Shown: positions 47,275-60,028, counted from the stretch's first letter. The stretch is DNA of 64,000 nucleotides from Megachile rotundata (GCF_050947335.1 NC_134984.1:11141926-11205925), one strand, 5' to 3'. Translations and numbers: made by a program. Notes: generated by a model from the letters alone, not told the origin.

Positions 47275-47427
47275 GAGGGTGTTTCACAATTAGTGTAGGT
47301 CCCTGAAATGGGGGGTAGCTGACTCGCTAGCTGATTCTCAATAAGATTTCCCTTTGCAAAAATGGGGTTTGAAGCTTCGTTTTTGAATTATTAAGGAAAC
47401 ACTGACCAATCAGAGTCAAACACCCTG
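47275..47427. mobile_element. 153-bp MITE related to the foldback element
   Basis: Starts GAGGGTGTTTCACAATTAG (first base changed from CAGGGTG) and ends AAACACCCTG, flanked by TA on both sides. Its first ~130 bp match the foldback element's outer end (GGTCCCTGAAATGGGGGGTA, GATTTCCCTTTGCAAAAAT, ACTGACCAATCAGAG) with many substitutions. It is therefore an older internal-deletion derivative of the same family. Only 29 bp separate it from the foldback element. Confidence 0.88.
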
Positions 47428-47431
47428 TATA

Positions 47432-48335
47432 TTATGTATGACATGTTATATGGCACGTATCAGATTTGCAGATTACATGTTTAACTTATATTAAGTATAT
47501 TGTATTACATATAGTATAATAGGTTTCAAAATTGCATCAAATTGTTAAATATTTCCTTTCCAAACTTGATCAAATATTTTATGACTTTTAAACGTTGACC
47601 TAACCTACAATTCTTTCAGCTACCATCACTTACTACAATATTAAGGTAAATAAATACAGTTGAAATGTTAGGTATATTTTCTAATTAGCAATCCCTACTT
47701 ATAAACATTATAATTAACATTAAACTGAAAATAAAAAAATAATACAAATACAATTAGTAATTGTCCTATTTGAGTCAAAATGTGACTCGATGTGAATCGA
47801 GAGGTTAATCATATACAATTTGTGCACAATTTCAGTGCTCAATCATTTTAATTCTTAGCACTTAAATTAGTTTGCGCACGTTAAATATACCATTGACACT
47901 CTATGTACATTTTCGATACGCGACAAACGATCCGTCCTTCCGCCTCAAATATTTGTCCCTTTTATTCGGAGTTTTCGAACTGCCTCTTGACAAGCATTGA
48001 TAGTAGCTGCCATTATCGCTGGGACTGTTTTGTAATTTAGACCGCGCTAAGCTGACAAGCTTTCATAATCGATTACGCCATCACACAGTTGTTTACATTT
48101 CCACACCCTTGTTGTACAGAGATGAGTACATACCCGAGATACATAAACGTGTACTCGAGCCACAATGCGAAGCAATTAATTGAACAAGATCCTATTATTA
48201 CTATGTCAAGCGGACTCCATTCTTCAAATACTGATGAATCTTAGGAAATGAATGTCGACTTCGATTTTAATAAATCATAAATTATTGTTGTTTGCAGAAA
48301 TATTTCAGATTGTTTGTAACCACTAATTTTACTTA
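47432..48335. other. AT-rich unique sequence
   Basis: Slightly less AT-rich at 47,920-48,170. No gene recognised. Confidence 0.4.
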
Positions 48336-48560
48336 TTTTACTAGTTAGTGAAACTTGATTTCACTAACCAAGCTTGGGTCACTAAATAAATTTTGATTAT
48401 TTTACTAGTCAAATTTCATTGAGTAAATAATTTTTATTAATTATTTCATTAATCAGATTTTATGCATTAAATAAATGTTACTAATTATTCTACTGATTCA
48501 AATTTCACTCAATAAATAATGATGTGTTATGTACTAATTATTTCACTAATTAATCTTGTG
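48336..48560. repeat. Degenerate CACTAAATAAAT repeat
   Basis: Roughly 45-60 bp blocks containing TTACTAGTCAAATTTCA, then CATTGAGTAAATAAT or CACTCAATAAATAAT, recur about four times with strong divergence. Confidence 0.6.
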
Positions 48561-51163
48561 AAGTCTTTATGCTTTCAAATTCACTTTCAGATTCATCCTT
48601 TCTTTTGTTATATCAGTAAATTTGTAATATTTTGTATATAATACATCCTTCATATAATACACCGTGTATATAACACAAAAAGTTGTATTCGCTATCGTTT
48701 CTTTTGATACAAGAAGACTATCTAACCAGACTGTACCCAGTCCTCTTATTAGCCCCGTAAAGCTCAATCTCTATTACCCTCGCGATCGACCACGTAAGCC
48801 ATGTAAAAAATGAAGCAGAGTCACCGTGGTTTCGAAAGAGCGTTGAGGAGATTCATGGAAAATGTATCTATCGTCCCGGTAAAAATTGATGCGTGGCTGG
48901 AACGGAAGTAGCCAAAGTTTAGAATATTCAACGGGCTGAACGTGGTAGGTGCACGTCTTCAGCCGAATGACTCGAGAGACCAACTGGTTTTAATTAACAA
49001 TTGTCCCGTTGATTTTCCAGTTAAGCACGCACTTGTAACTTCGAATTTGTTTCCGGTCGATCGTGAGATCTGGGAAAGATACAGGTGCGCTAATTAGCGG
49101 CGACCTCGTGAAATTCGTTAATGAGAACAAGTCACGACTGGAAGGGAAAGTCGTTCACGCGAACTAATCATTTTCCGATAATGTCGTTATTTTGGTAATT
49201 AGTTGACGCATTCGATCGCGTGCACGCGTCGATTTTCAAATTAATGGCCTTCGAATGATGAGACGGAATCAACGAAAGTGACTGATCCATGAAACATTTG
49301 ATTTGAAGAGGACATTTTTTTCCTGTTATTTGAATAATTTAATATGCACAAGGAACATTATGTACATTAAATAAGGAAACATTAAAGGAACATTATGTAC
49401 GTAAATTGTGACACAAATCACAATTTAGACTCAAGTATAAACTATGTTGCTATTAACATTAGCTGTTAAAATTAATAATGTATACGTTGTATGATTATAA
49501 GAGTTATAAAAATTAAATAAGAAGTGAATGATCTTAATATTTATATTATGACCTGTTATATTTTAATTTTAACGCTATGGTTAAATAAATGACTTCATAT
49601 TAAGCTATTTTAATTTGAGTCCAGACTTGTGATTGAAGCTTATGCATTTCTATTAAATGACTGAACTATGAGTATTCATAAATTTATGATATATTAAAAT
49701 ATGCAAAGTGAACATAAATTATGTAATCCATGAGCAATTCTGACACAATTTATTTAAACTATGCAGTCTCCGATTATAAATACATACCACAGTCTACTCA
49801 CGATCTTTTAATACCACACATTACTAATTCACCTAGCAATTTTAGTTTCCTCAGCGTCAGACTTTTTTACCTGCTACCCTATATTTCGTTAATCTAATTG
49901 TCCGAAAGCAACTTCCCAACTCAATGAAAATTAATAATCTTAACTGCTTCATAATAAAAGAGAACTTCCCTTAAAAAACTATTATAGTTATTTTTATTGT
50001 GCTCCGCACATATCCGCACAGGAAGTCGCAAGAAAATTTCCTGCCAACTCCAGAAAGTAATTCTGTGCACTCGTTGTAACCGTAAGGTTTAGAGAAAAAT
50101 TCGCCGACACTTTTATTCGAAATAAGCGGTCCGTCCGCGAAATACCGAGTACAAATATGCGCTGGTCTAACTTGTTCCCATTACGTGTCGTGGAAAGTTC
50201 GGAAGATCGTTCGGTTTTCTTTTTCTCCCCTCGCGGAAAGAACACACCCGGTGAAAACAAACTCGCAGAGTCAAAGTTTAATCCCTCCGGAAGATTATGG
50301 GGGTCTTTGGTAGTTTTGGTATCACGTAACGAGTATCTTATTCTGAATCCCGACGTCGTTGCGGCTAGGCTTATCGGTGCCGCCATGAAACTTTTCTCGC
50401 CGCCATCTTGTCGAACTGTCTCTTGCGCGGAACGTATTTCGCGACTGATTTCTTTAACAACCCTTTAACGACTCTTCAGCTTCGGTGATTCTTCATGAAC
50501 TTACTTCGATCAGTCTTTCTTCGATTAATCTTCGCGATAAATTAATAGATGACCAGGAAAAAGGCGAAAGTTGCTTGGAGTCCGTTGTGTGGCACTGCAT
50601 TCCGTCGACATCGACGCGTGAAATTGCTGGCCACTTGAGAAACTATTCTGAGATGCTGTAAAGTTTAATCCTTTGTAGAAGCAGATTATTGTCCTGATTA
50701 TGAACATTGTAAACGTTTCTGGTATGCTCTTACAATGTAACGGTTGTTTAATTACGATGACATTTTATACTCCATTGAATGTTTATTTGAGTGAGTCAAT
50801 TGTTTGCTCTTTGCGGGAACATGAATAAATGTAATGTACAGTATACATAGTGTGCAATATGTAATAACATACATATATTTCACAATTTTAATAATATATT
50901 GTAAAATCATGTACTGTAAAAATATGCAATATTATAAATAAACAGAATACAAAATATTTCACAATATATTCTACAAATTGTACAAAATACTCCAAAAAAT
51001 ACATTTAAAGAATATACTGCAAAATTACACTAAAAATCCTTCTCCTAAAAACTACAAAATAAAAAATTCTTGTCCGAGTAAATACTTGTTCGAGTACGTA
51101 AATACACATGAATATTTTCAATTAATAACAAGGAAATCTAATTGGTCAAAGTAACACGAAACA
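48561..51163. other. Unique sequence with CpG-richer tracts
   Basis: 48,770-49,270 and 49,990-50,660 are CpG-containing; the remainder is AT-rich. A 130-codon minus frame (49,994-50,386) overlaps a 103-codon + frame (50,157-50,468); neither is recognisable, and overlap on both strands argues against either. Confidence 0.35.
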
Positions 51164-51720
51164 GTGAACCACCTAATAGTACCTAACGGAGTTGTCCAGC
51201 ACTTGGTGTCAAATAATTTCCCGTCCGCGGGTTTCGGTAGTTGGAGTCTCGAAGGAAGAAGAAGAAGAAGGAGGGCAGCTCGTGGGGCGAGTGTTGGTCG
51301 GTTGTGTGAATTTGCCGTTGGCTGGTTGTCACCACGGGAACCTGGGACCGAGAAGACATTAATTACTCTTATCTGTGCAAACAGTAGGTCCGTTACAGGC
51401 AACCGAGGTCGGCTCCGGAGACTCGGCAACTCGTCCGGTTAGTTGCGGCCTGCCCTCGTTCCGCAAGCTCTAAAACCGCGTCGTCGCTTTCAATCGCAAT
51501 ACACCCTAGCCCGAAGATACCAGCCTTTCGACCCTGTGCCCTGCCCATCCCTGCAAGCTCCTCCATTCACCGGCATCGGGCTTTCGTGCCACGAAATACG
51601 AGGCTTGCCGCAGTTTAACGAGCCGTAGCTTGTAGGCGAGCGAAGCTGCGAGCGAAGAGAACAACTATACGTCGACACGCGGAAGGATTAATCCTCTGCT
51701 CTTCTGCTCTAGACCTTGGA
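51164..51720. other. G+C-rich tract, possible 5' or regulatory region
   Basis: The most G+C- and CpG-rich part of this half of the window, with a short GAAGAAGAAGAAG run at 51,255. Frames of 60-103 codons are open on both strands, as expected from composition. No domain recognised. A promoter or untranslated exon is possible on composition alone. Confidence 0.35.
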
Positions 51721-51904
51721 CTCTTATTTTCAGAGATGGCCTTCGAGATGCGGTGGAACTCATTCAAGTGCGGGATAGTTTTAAGAAAATTGCACGGTAT
51801 CGTATACTGGTGTGTTTGGAATTGTGTAATAAGAAAAAAGCTATATGTATTTATTTTACATAGAATAGGTTGTTGATTTGAAGATGCATGCCTATTTATA
51901 TGTT

Positions 51905-52865
51905 TTAAATTTGGAAATTTTGAATTTGAAATTTGAAAATTTGAAGATATGCAATTTGGAAATTTCGAAATAGGGAATTCTACAATTTGGAATTCACAAA
52001 TTTGGAATTTGGAATTCGGAATAACACAATTTCGGAATTCGGAAATTTGGAATTCAGAATTTTGGAACTCGGAAATTTGGAATTTGCAATTTTGGAATTC
52101 GGAAGTTTAGATTTCGAAAATTTGGAATTCAGAATTTTGGAATTCAAAACTTTGGAATTCAATACTTTGGAATTCGGAAAATTTGGAATTCACAATTTTG
52201 GAATTCGAAAGTTTGGAATCTGCAATTTTGGAATTCGCAAGCTTGGAATTCAGAATTTTAGAATTCGGAAAGTTGGAATTCACAATTTTGGAATTCGGAA
52301 ATTTGGAATTCGGAAAATTTGGAACTCACAATTTTGGAATTCGAAAATTTGAAATTCAGAATTTTAGAATTTACAATTTTGAAATTCGGAAATTTGGAAT
52401 TCGAAAATTTAGAATTTGCAATTTTGGAATTCGGAAATTTGGAATTCGAAAATTTTGAATTTACATGTTTGAAATTCGGAAATTTGGAATTCACAATTTT
52501 GGAATTCGAAAGTTTGGAATCTGCAATTTTGGAATTCACAATTTTGGAATTCGGAAATTTGGAATTCGGAAAATTTGGAACTCACAATTTTGGAATTCGA
52601 AAATTTGAAATTCAGAATTTTAGAATTTACAATTTTGAAATTCGGAAATTTGGAATTCGAAAATTTAGAATTTGCAATTTTGGAATTCGGAAATTTGAAA
52701 TTCGAAAATTTTGAATTTACATGTTTGAAATTCGGAAATTTGGAATTGACAATTTTGGAATTCGAAAGCTTGGAATTTGCAATTTTAGAATTCAGAAATT
52801 TGGAATTTAAAATCTTGGAATTTCGAATTCATAATTTTGGAATTCATAAATTTGATGTTTCAAAA
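51905..52865. repeat. Minisatellite, 16-bp unit GAATTCGGAAATTTGG (about 55 copies)
   Basis: Units of GAATTCGGAAATTTGG, GAATTCACAATTTTGG, GAATTCGAAAATTTGG and others, giving GAATTC (EcoRI) sites nearly every 16 bp in places. A block beginning GGAACTCACAATTTTGG recurs at 52,321 and 52,577, exactly 256 bp apart, and is nearly identical over most of that length. Open frames on both strands (up to 161 codons) show an 8-residue period and are by-products. Confidence 0.97.
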
Positions 52866-54010
52866 TTTTTAATTACCACATTTCAAAAATTCCAAACTTT
52901 CAACTTTCTAAATTTTCCAATTACCAAATATTCAAATCTCAATTTAACAAAACATATTTCTAAACGCACTAATTTTCAGGATTTAAAAATTCCTAAATTA
53001 AAAAATCACTCATACTTTAATGACACAATAGTATCACAATATCATGTTTACATCAATTAAAAACTTGCAATTTAATTAAAACGTCTATAAAAATGTTTTA
53101 TCGATATTCATATTACAAAATGGCTTGTTACCAGTTATAGCAAGTAACGTTTAATTTAAAACTGCACAAATCCGATGCGATTTGCCGAAACAAAAATACC
53201 GCAAAATAAATAACGTTCATGCTACATATATCAATTTACAGCTTAACATTTGATGAAACTGTTCAAATTTTTTACTGATATTACTCGTGGAAGTAAAAAG
53301 TCAATTTAGCGATCAATTTGGAGCTTACTACTGTCCATTAACGAACAGGTATTTTTTAATCGTTTATATAGTACGTTCATGGATATTTCGATTTGTTCAC
53401 TTTCTGAGCAATTTAAATGTATCTACATATATTTTATAAGAAGTTGGAAAACAGGACCTTTAAATAGAAACCTTTACAAATTTTAGAACTTGATTTTTAT
53501 AATCATTATACCCCGGTGTCAATTTAAAAACGTTGTAAACGTCTGATTGCTCTCTTTCCCAGATTATATCTGTTACTTACGGTACATGTGTCGTCCGATG
53601 ACAATTAAGCGACGTGAAATGAACGACCTTATAAAAGAAGCAATTGTCACGTTGAACGAACGGCAGAGTTTAAATCGAACCACCGAACTTACCATTTTTC
53701 CAGCGGTGTCGGAAATAAATCCCCGGACAATTCTAGTAGGGTGAAAATTACTTTCACGTATTAAATTCGCAAGCTAATTGCGACCGCAAATTTTCCAGCA
53801 GCAAAGTGCGTCAAGAGCACGTGTCCCGTGTTGCGGTTCTTCCGCAGTGCTGATCCGCAACTGTGTGGCAGAATAACAGGCTGGAGTAATCCTCCAACCC
53901 GCGAGACGATTATATGCTTGGAAAAAAGATGAACAAAAAGCTTCGGGACGTTGAACTGTCGGTGTACGAAACTTTTGATCAATTATACTTCGCGACACTC
54001 TTCTTTCGAG
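52866..54010. other. Unique sequence after decayed repeat
   Basis: Decayed octamer words to about 52,950, AT-rich to 53,520, then CpG-richer at 53,530-54,010. No recognised gene. Confidence 0.35.
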
Positions 54011-54014
54011 CGAA

Positions 54015-54250
54015 TTGTGTAAAATATGTTGTGTATTATGTGTTATGTGTATAGAAAAACTGATATTATACTATGTGTATAGAATACTATATTCTTTGCA
54101 TCCACATATTATACATATCCTGTATGTACATATGTATACATATATATATAGTATACATATATTACAATTTTGTGTATACAATTTATATATAAAATAACAA
54201 TTTATATTATTTTATAATAGACAATTTTATATATGCATACATTGTGTATT
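54015..54250. repeat. TA/TATGTATA low-complexity stretch
   Basis: Dense ATGTGTATAG, TACATATGTATA and TATATATA words. Simple sequence with no other feature. Confidence 0.7.
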
Positions 54251-54289
54251 ATATGTTTTGAGGTTGTAAATAAGTGAATTGATGAATTG

Positions 54290-55000
54290 ATAAATCGACG
54301 AACTAACAAAGTTGCGCATTGTCGAATTGAAGAATTGAAGAATTGAAGAATCGAAGAATTGAAGAATCGAAGAATCGAAGAATTGAAGAATTGAAGAATT
54401 GAAGAATTGAAGAATTGAAGAATTGAAGAATTGAAGAATGGAAGAATGGAAGAATGGAAGAATTGAAGAATTGAAGAATTGAAGAATTGAAGAATTGAAG
54501 AATTGAAGAATTGAAGAATGGAAGAATTGAAGAATTGAAGAATTGAAGAATTGAAGAATTGAAGAATTGACGACTTAATAACTTAAAGAATTGAAGAATT
54601 GAGGAATTGGAGAATTGAAGAATTGAAGAATGGAAGAATTGACGACTTAATAACTTAAAGAATTGAAGAATTGAGGAATTGGAGAATTAATGAATTGACG
54701 ATTTAATAACTTGAAGAATTGAGGAATTTAAGAAATGAAGAATTGACGAATTGACGACTTAATAACTTGAAGAATTGAGGAATTTAAGAAATGAAGAATT
54801 GACGGATTGACGACTTAATAAATTGAAGAATTGACGAATTGACGGCTTGAATTATTGAAGAATTGAAGCATTGAAGATTTGAAAAATAGAAGAATTTAAG
54901 AATTTAAGAAATGAAGAATCAGAGGATTAACGAAGCAGTGGAGAATTGAAGAATCAAAGGATTAACGAAGCAGTGGAGAATTGATGATTTGATGATTTGA
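54290..55000. repeat. Minisatellite, 8-bp unit AAGAATTG, with higher-order blocks
   Basis: 54,330-54,568 is almost pure AAGAATTG with AAGAATGG and AAGAATCG variants (about 30 copies). Beyond it a block with GACGACTTAATAACTT recurs at 54,569, 54,641, 54,697, 54,753 and 54,809, spaced 72, 56, 56 and 56 bp, all multiples of eight. A GGATTAACGAAGCAGTGGAG duplication near 54,925 and 54,960 (35 bp) is off that ruler. A decayed tail of AATTTGTAAATTTGTTAATT words runs to about 55,280. Confidence 0.96.
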
Positions 55001-55280
55001 TGAATTTGAAAATTTCTGAATTGATGGATAAGTGTATTGGTAGACTGGTGAATTTTGTAATTTGAAGAGTTGTGAATTTTTGAATTGAACAAGCGATGAA
55101 TTGATAATCGAGTGTTTTTATCAATTTCTGATTTTCTGAATTTGTAAATTTGTAAATTTGTTAATTCGCAAATTTGTAAATTCGTCAATTCTTAATCTCA
55201 TGAACTTATGAATTCCTAAACTTGTTAATTTGTAACCTAGTTAATTTGTAAATTTAACAATTAAGAAATTTACAAATTTG

Positions 55281-55905
55281 AAAATTTTAATTTTTCGTGT
55301 CCAAATCTGCTCAAACCAGCTGCGGAGCTCTGTGTCGTCTAACATGCGCATAACATATCCCACTAGAAATCTTTAAATCTTGCTTATACTTCCTTCCTGC
55401 AAATAGTCACTGATAGGAGCGGAACGAAAGCTGGTGGTTGCGTCGTTACCCGACGATGGCGAATAGTCTAACCTCTTTCATTCGAAACCCCGTTGTCTGT
55501 ACACTGGTAGCATGGCCACCAGTTGACCCATTTGGCTGGAGTTTCTACGGTGTGATATCGCTTAAGCTCAATTTACGTAATATCGACGTAGCTGAGGCTG
55601 GCTGAAATGGAATTAAGATCAGACAACTGTATGGGAACAGAGACGGTACAAGAACGGGGGAAGAAAAGACGAAGATAAAAAAGAAATGAAACGAATTTCT
55701 TGAATTTTCTTCGACAACTTTCTTATAGAACGAAACTTGAAATGATCCGAAGAAGTTTCAACGGGTTTGCACGCTTAGTACCTTATACTTTTTTATGCAG
55801 AACGTTCTTAAGAATCAATCTACGTAAAATGAACATTATACATTTGTTTGATTGCATGTATTTTTATTTGTTAGTTTTGATTATTTGATAGGCAATTATA
55901 ATTGT
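55281..55905. other. Unique sequence
   Basis: CpG-richer at 55,310-55,640. A 62-codon frame (55,700-55,888) is unrecognisable. Confidence 0.35.
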
Positions 55906-55910
55906 TAAAA

Positions 55911-56010
55911 CAGACAATTATATGGCAGACAGTTATTTGGCAGACAATTACATAGCAGACGAGTATTTGGCAGTCAATTGTCTGGCAGACAATTATATAG
56001 CAGTCAAGTC
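55911..56010. repeat. 15-bp minisatellite, CAGACAATTATATGG
   Basis: CAGAC or CAGTC begins at 55,911, 55,926, 55,941, 55,956, 55,971, 55,986 and 56,001, exactly 15 bp apart. Units are CAGACAATTATATGG, CAGACAGTTATTTGG and similar. Confidence 0.93.
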
Positions 56011-57030
56011 AAGTACACAACTATTTAATAAACTTTACTCATCTAGGTGACAGTTACTTAACTGACAGTTGTCTAGTGAATATTTACCTGTATGGTTTGA
56101 AAATAAATTATCTTATAGTAATAACTTAGTAGGCAGTTATGTAACGAACATTTATCTGTAGGATTTGATAGGTGATGTTACAGTAATGATCTTTTACGTG
56201 ACCTTCTTACATAAACAGTTACACTATTAAAATTTTAAATTCTAATCATTATAATTTTTTTTATACTTCTTTTAAAATACATAAAAATTTTTCATCTAGA
56301 AATTTAATTATTGAATTTCAGTCAAAGGATTCTCGTATAAATTTTACCAGATACAGGAGTAACAAAATTACTAAACTTGCTTCTTTTTCTTCGGTACAAG
56401 TACTGAAATTAAAAGTTCGTTCCTGTAAAGCATAAACCAAGAAGAGTGGCTTGAATGAGAAAACAAGGGAAGAACACTTGAACAAGCAAGAAGATAGGAT
56501 ACAAAGGACGAAAAATGTAGAAAAGTAGAAGGAACAACACGAATTCGCGTAAAAATATTTACGTTCTAGGATATAAAGAAAGTAGCAGAGGGTTGAAAAG
56601 CATAGAGCAGCAAACCGTAGAGGAAGAACAACGGGATTTAGAAAGAGGAGGACCGCGGTGAATCAGAATTGTGGCGAATAAAAATACAAGCGAAATACGG
56701 TAAATGAAACACGATGAACGAGAAAGATGGCGACAAAGGCATTCTGGAATCGAGAAAATTCAAAGACGACGTTGATGTGGCGCGTCGTCTAACACGAGAA
56801 GTCCCGGGAAGCTCGTGAGTCTTTACTCGTTACGATGCTAGCAGGGTTAAATGAATATTTCACCATACTTTTGAGCGTCACTGTCGCCTAGTGTCAAACG
56901 GCGGCAGCTGTACGTACGGGGTGCTCAAAAAGTAATGATTGCACTACCGCAGTGGAGTTTTGAAATTTTATAAAGGTACAAGTTTGAAAATTTGGACAAT
57001 TGGGAATTAAAGAAGTAGGGGCTGATGGCT
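56011..57030. other. Unique sequence, A-rich in the middle
   Basis: 56,440-56,760 is purine-rich on the + strand; 56,760-56,960 is CpG-richer. A CGGGGTGCTCAAAAAGTAAT word at 56,920-56,955 resembles a transposon end but has no partner. Confidence 0.35.
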
Positions 57031-57034
57031 ACTC

Positions 57035-57240
57035 AATTTTTTAATTAGAAAATTTCAAGCTTTTATGTTTCGTCATTTTTTAATTTTTGGAAGTTTTTAA
57101 ATTTCCAAATACCTACATTTCTAAATTCTCCGAATTCCTACATTTCCAAATTCTCCGAAGTCCTACATTTCTACATTCTTTAAGTTTCCAAACTCTTAAA
57201 CCTCAAATGTCTACATCCCCAAAATTTCTCAATTTCCGAA
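57035..57240. repeat. Decayed octamer-type repeat
   Basis: Words such as CCTACATTTCTAAATTCTCC and AATTCTCCGAAGTCC repeat loosely, one pair 25 bp apart. It resembles the edges of the main arrays. Confidence 0.55.
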
Positions 57241-57289
57241 TCATAAAATAGGAAATCTAAAAGTTAGCCACATTCCATAATTTTCAGAA

Positions 57290-58100
57290 TATTCGAACCG
57301 AAAACGACGGTCGAATAAAATGGCGCATACGTGGCGAAAGCTTGAGAGAGTTTAAAATAAAATTTCGCCATCGATATGCATCGATATCGGTTCAATAACC
57401 AATAATCGTTATTTACCTACCACCCCGTACGCAACTATACGACGGCATACAGGTTCGCCGTATCTCGAGGATCACTTTTGTCGACGAAAGCTCCTCGAGC
57501 AGGAAGCTCCCTCTTTTTTTCCCGTGCTTTCTCGTCACGGAGTTGCGGTGTTTACGCCGAACCTCTTGTCTCGTATCTCGGCTCGTTCCGACGCCAACGT
57601 CGTTTGTGACGAGCCGAGCGGCTCACCTGCGAAAGCTTCACGAATTTACGAGACGTTCTCGTGATTCGGAAAAATCCCTCGTCCCTCCCTCAAGTGCCAC
57701 TTACCGGGTTTACTACTCGAAACCGCACGAATTGAGCCATTTCGAGCGAGGGAGGAGCCGCGTCTCTCGTGCTCGCGTATCTGAATGTCTCTGAACACGA
57801 ACGGCCTCTTTACGTTCTCTAAGCTGATACCTTTTAACCCGCGACAGCTACGAAATGGGATGAGGAATATTGAAACAGCCAAAGGTTTATCGTGGCCAAT
57901 ACTCGTAACTGTGTATCTGTTTTAAACGAGAACAACGGCGAATAAGAACGAGCCAGGGATTTAGAAGGACTTTCGTTTTACGAATCTCGTTATTCGCCTG
58001 TCTATAGTAGAATTGAATTTACTTCTTATTGCGGATTCCCTATCGAGTACGCTCGATTCTGGATCGACTCTTTGATTATGAAAATGATCGTGTTAGGGAC
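57290..58100. other. CpG-rich tract
   Basis: 57,290-57,960 has many CG dinucleotides, TCGA words and an ATGCATCGATATCGG palindromic stretch at about 57,376. Frames of about 80 codons are open on both strands. A candidate promoter or 5' region by composition, with no gene recognised. Confidence 0.4.
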
Positions 58101-58450
58101 TGAAATATGTAGGATAAAAACACAAGGTGGGAAATAAAGAGGTAAGACTCACAAGAAAGCAGCTTTCATACTGAAAATTTATTTATTTACATATTTGGTT
58201 AGGTTGTTTTTGTTAGGCTGTATTTACTGATGCATTTTGTTTAATTTGCTAGAATTTTGGTCTTGAGAAGTGAATTTTTTCATGCAGTGAATTATTATTT
58301 TTGTTTTAAATAATAATTATTTTTAAGTGTTTAAAATCATAAGGAATTATTATATTTTCAGTTCTAACTGTTTAAGAGTTAAATAGTACTAAAATGAAAA
58401 GAAGGAAAGAAGAAGAAGTAGTTCAATACAGTAAAAGGAATACTTCTCAA

Positions 58451-58512
58451 TGTGCATGCGCAGCGTATATGCTGTGCGCATGCGCTACGCGTATTATGCG
58501 CATGCGTACTAC
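58451..58512. promoter_or_regulatory. Cluster of three NRF-1/Ewg-like motifs
   Basis: GTGCATGCGCA (about 58,452-58,462), TGCGCATGCGCT (58,475-58,486) and TGCGCATGCGTA (58,497-58,508) lie within 60 bp in otherwise AT-rich DNA. Their CATG centres are 24 and 22 bp apart. The palindrome TGCGCATGCGC is the established site of NRF-1, whose insect counterpart is Erect wing. It could instead be a short tandem repeat with a 22-24 bp unit. Confidence 0.55.
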
Positions 58513-60028
58513 GCATTTCTATCAAAAGATAACCTTCAAATATACTTTTGGGCCTAAAGTTATTATTTCATAAAATATTAAATAATTTAAATAGTTGCAA
58601 AGGTTGAATTTATTTAAGAAATATATATTTTATATTAAAAGAATATAATAATTTATTTGCAGAGACTGTACAATGAAATAGAACATGATTAATAATAAAA
58701 GAAGATTACAAACGATAATCAAAATATTATAAATCTGAACAAATAAGAAGTCTTCAATCATAATTTTTTAACTAAGAAATATATTAAACATGTAATTCTT
58801 ATAAACCTTCATTAAAATCGATATTAAATGTCTTTGAATGTAGTTCTAAAATTTTTACAGCTTTTCGATGTTTTCCAAATCAGTTTAAAAATTGTATCTT
58901 TTCGTAACAATAATCAATAACAAGAAAGGTATATGTGAAACATTGTATCAAACTCAGAATCACATCGAAGTTTGATTAAAATTCAGAGCAGAGGGGATGC
59001 ACAACTTTTCTTGTTACAATTAAGTGCTTGTTTAAGAGTTCACTAATTAAATTCTGATGAAACTACTTCATTAAGAAGCGACTGTACATTTTCTGCCTGC
59101 CTGTATGGTCATCGTGAACATAATGCAGAATTCCCGACAAATTTTTTCCTCTACATCGCTAAAACTGCCGAGAAGAGTTTCGAGTGCTCTTTAGGGCGTA
59201 TTGAAGTGAATCCCCGAGAAGAAGTCGCGTTAATTATTATCCATTAATGAAACAGCAGCTCGGGCTGAATTCAGAATCGTGGATTACGCTGGGTAAAAGT
59301 TCTGACGGTGATTTTGGATTTTAGACTTCGTGACATACTGAGTGTTTCATGTAAATGTCTTGTATTTTAAGAATTTATAGAATAAAATTCAGAGCAGTTT
59401 TACTCGGATAAAAAATGTGGTGCACATCGAACAATTGTGTTCAATAAATTCATGTGAAAAATTTTTATAAAAATCAAACACTATAGAAAATAGAAAATTT
59501 TAGTTTAAATTGTCTTTATCTATTTTTACATTATTATTTAATTGTGCACTAACTGGGTCATACGAAAAGTTAATATATGTATTATGTATAAATTATGCTT
59601 TTCATTAAAATAGTCAATAAATATTTTCAAAATTTCGGAAGATACAAAAAATTGAAAGTTTTTACTAACAAGACGCATTGTCGAACCGAGTGCAGTTATC
59701 GAGTTGTAAGTGTAAAGTTTTCGACGTTCTCATTTGTGAAATTTTTTTCATTCTCACCAAAGAATCTTCTATCTCGGATAAAGACGTCGGGGACTGGAGT
59801 TTCTACATCCGGTTTCCAACTTCCTGTCACAGTATGCGGCGCATGCTGCGGCGAAACAGGACATCGGATGGAAAGATGGAAAAATACAGCGAGTCTATGA
59901 ACTGGGATAATGTATAGAGGCTGTAAAAGCAACGGAACTTTCTTCCAAACGTAAAAATGCGAAAAGAAAAATTTTATCCGTCAATGATATGTTGTACATT
60001 ATGCATTTGGACGCAAAATTGATTTATT
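58513..60028. other. AT-rich unique sequence
   Basis: Slightly less AT-rich at 59,080-59,330 and 59,670-59,930. Two overlapping + frames and one minus frame at 59.6-59.93 kb are not recognisable. Confidence 0.4.

Noticed and set aside
51164..51442. Arg-rich 92-codon frame and Leu-rich 103-codon antisense frame
   Set aside because: Both come from a G+C-rich tract with a GAAGAA run; overlapping frames on both strands point to composition, not coding.
56920..56955. Transposon end CGGGGTGCTCAAAAAG
   Set aside because: No partner end and no target duplication visible.
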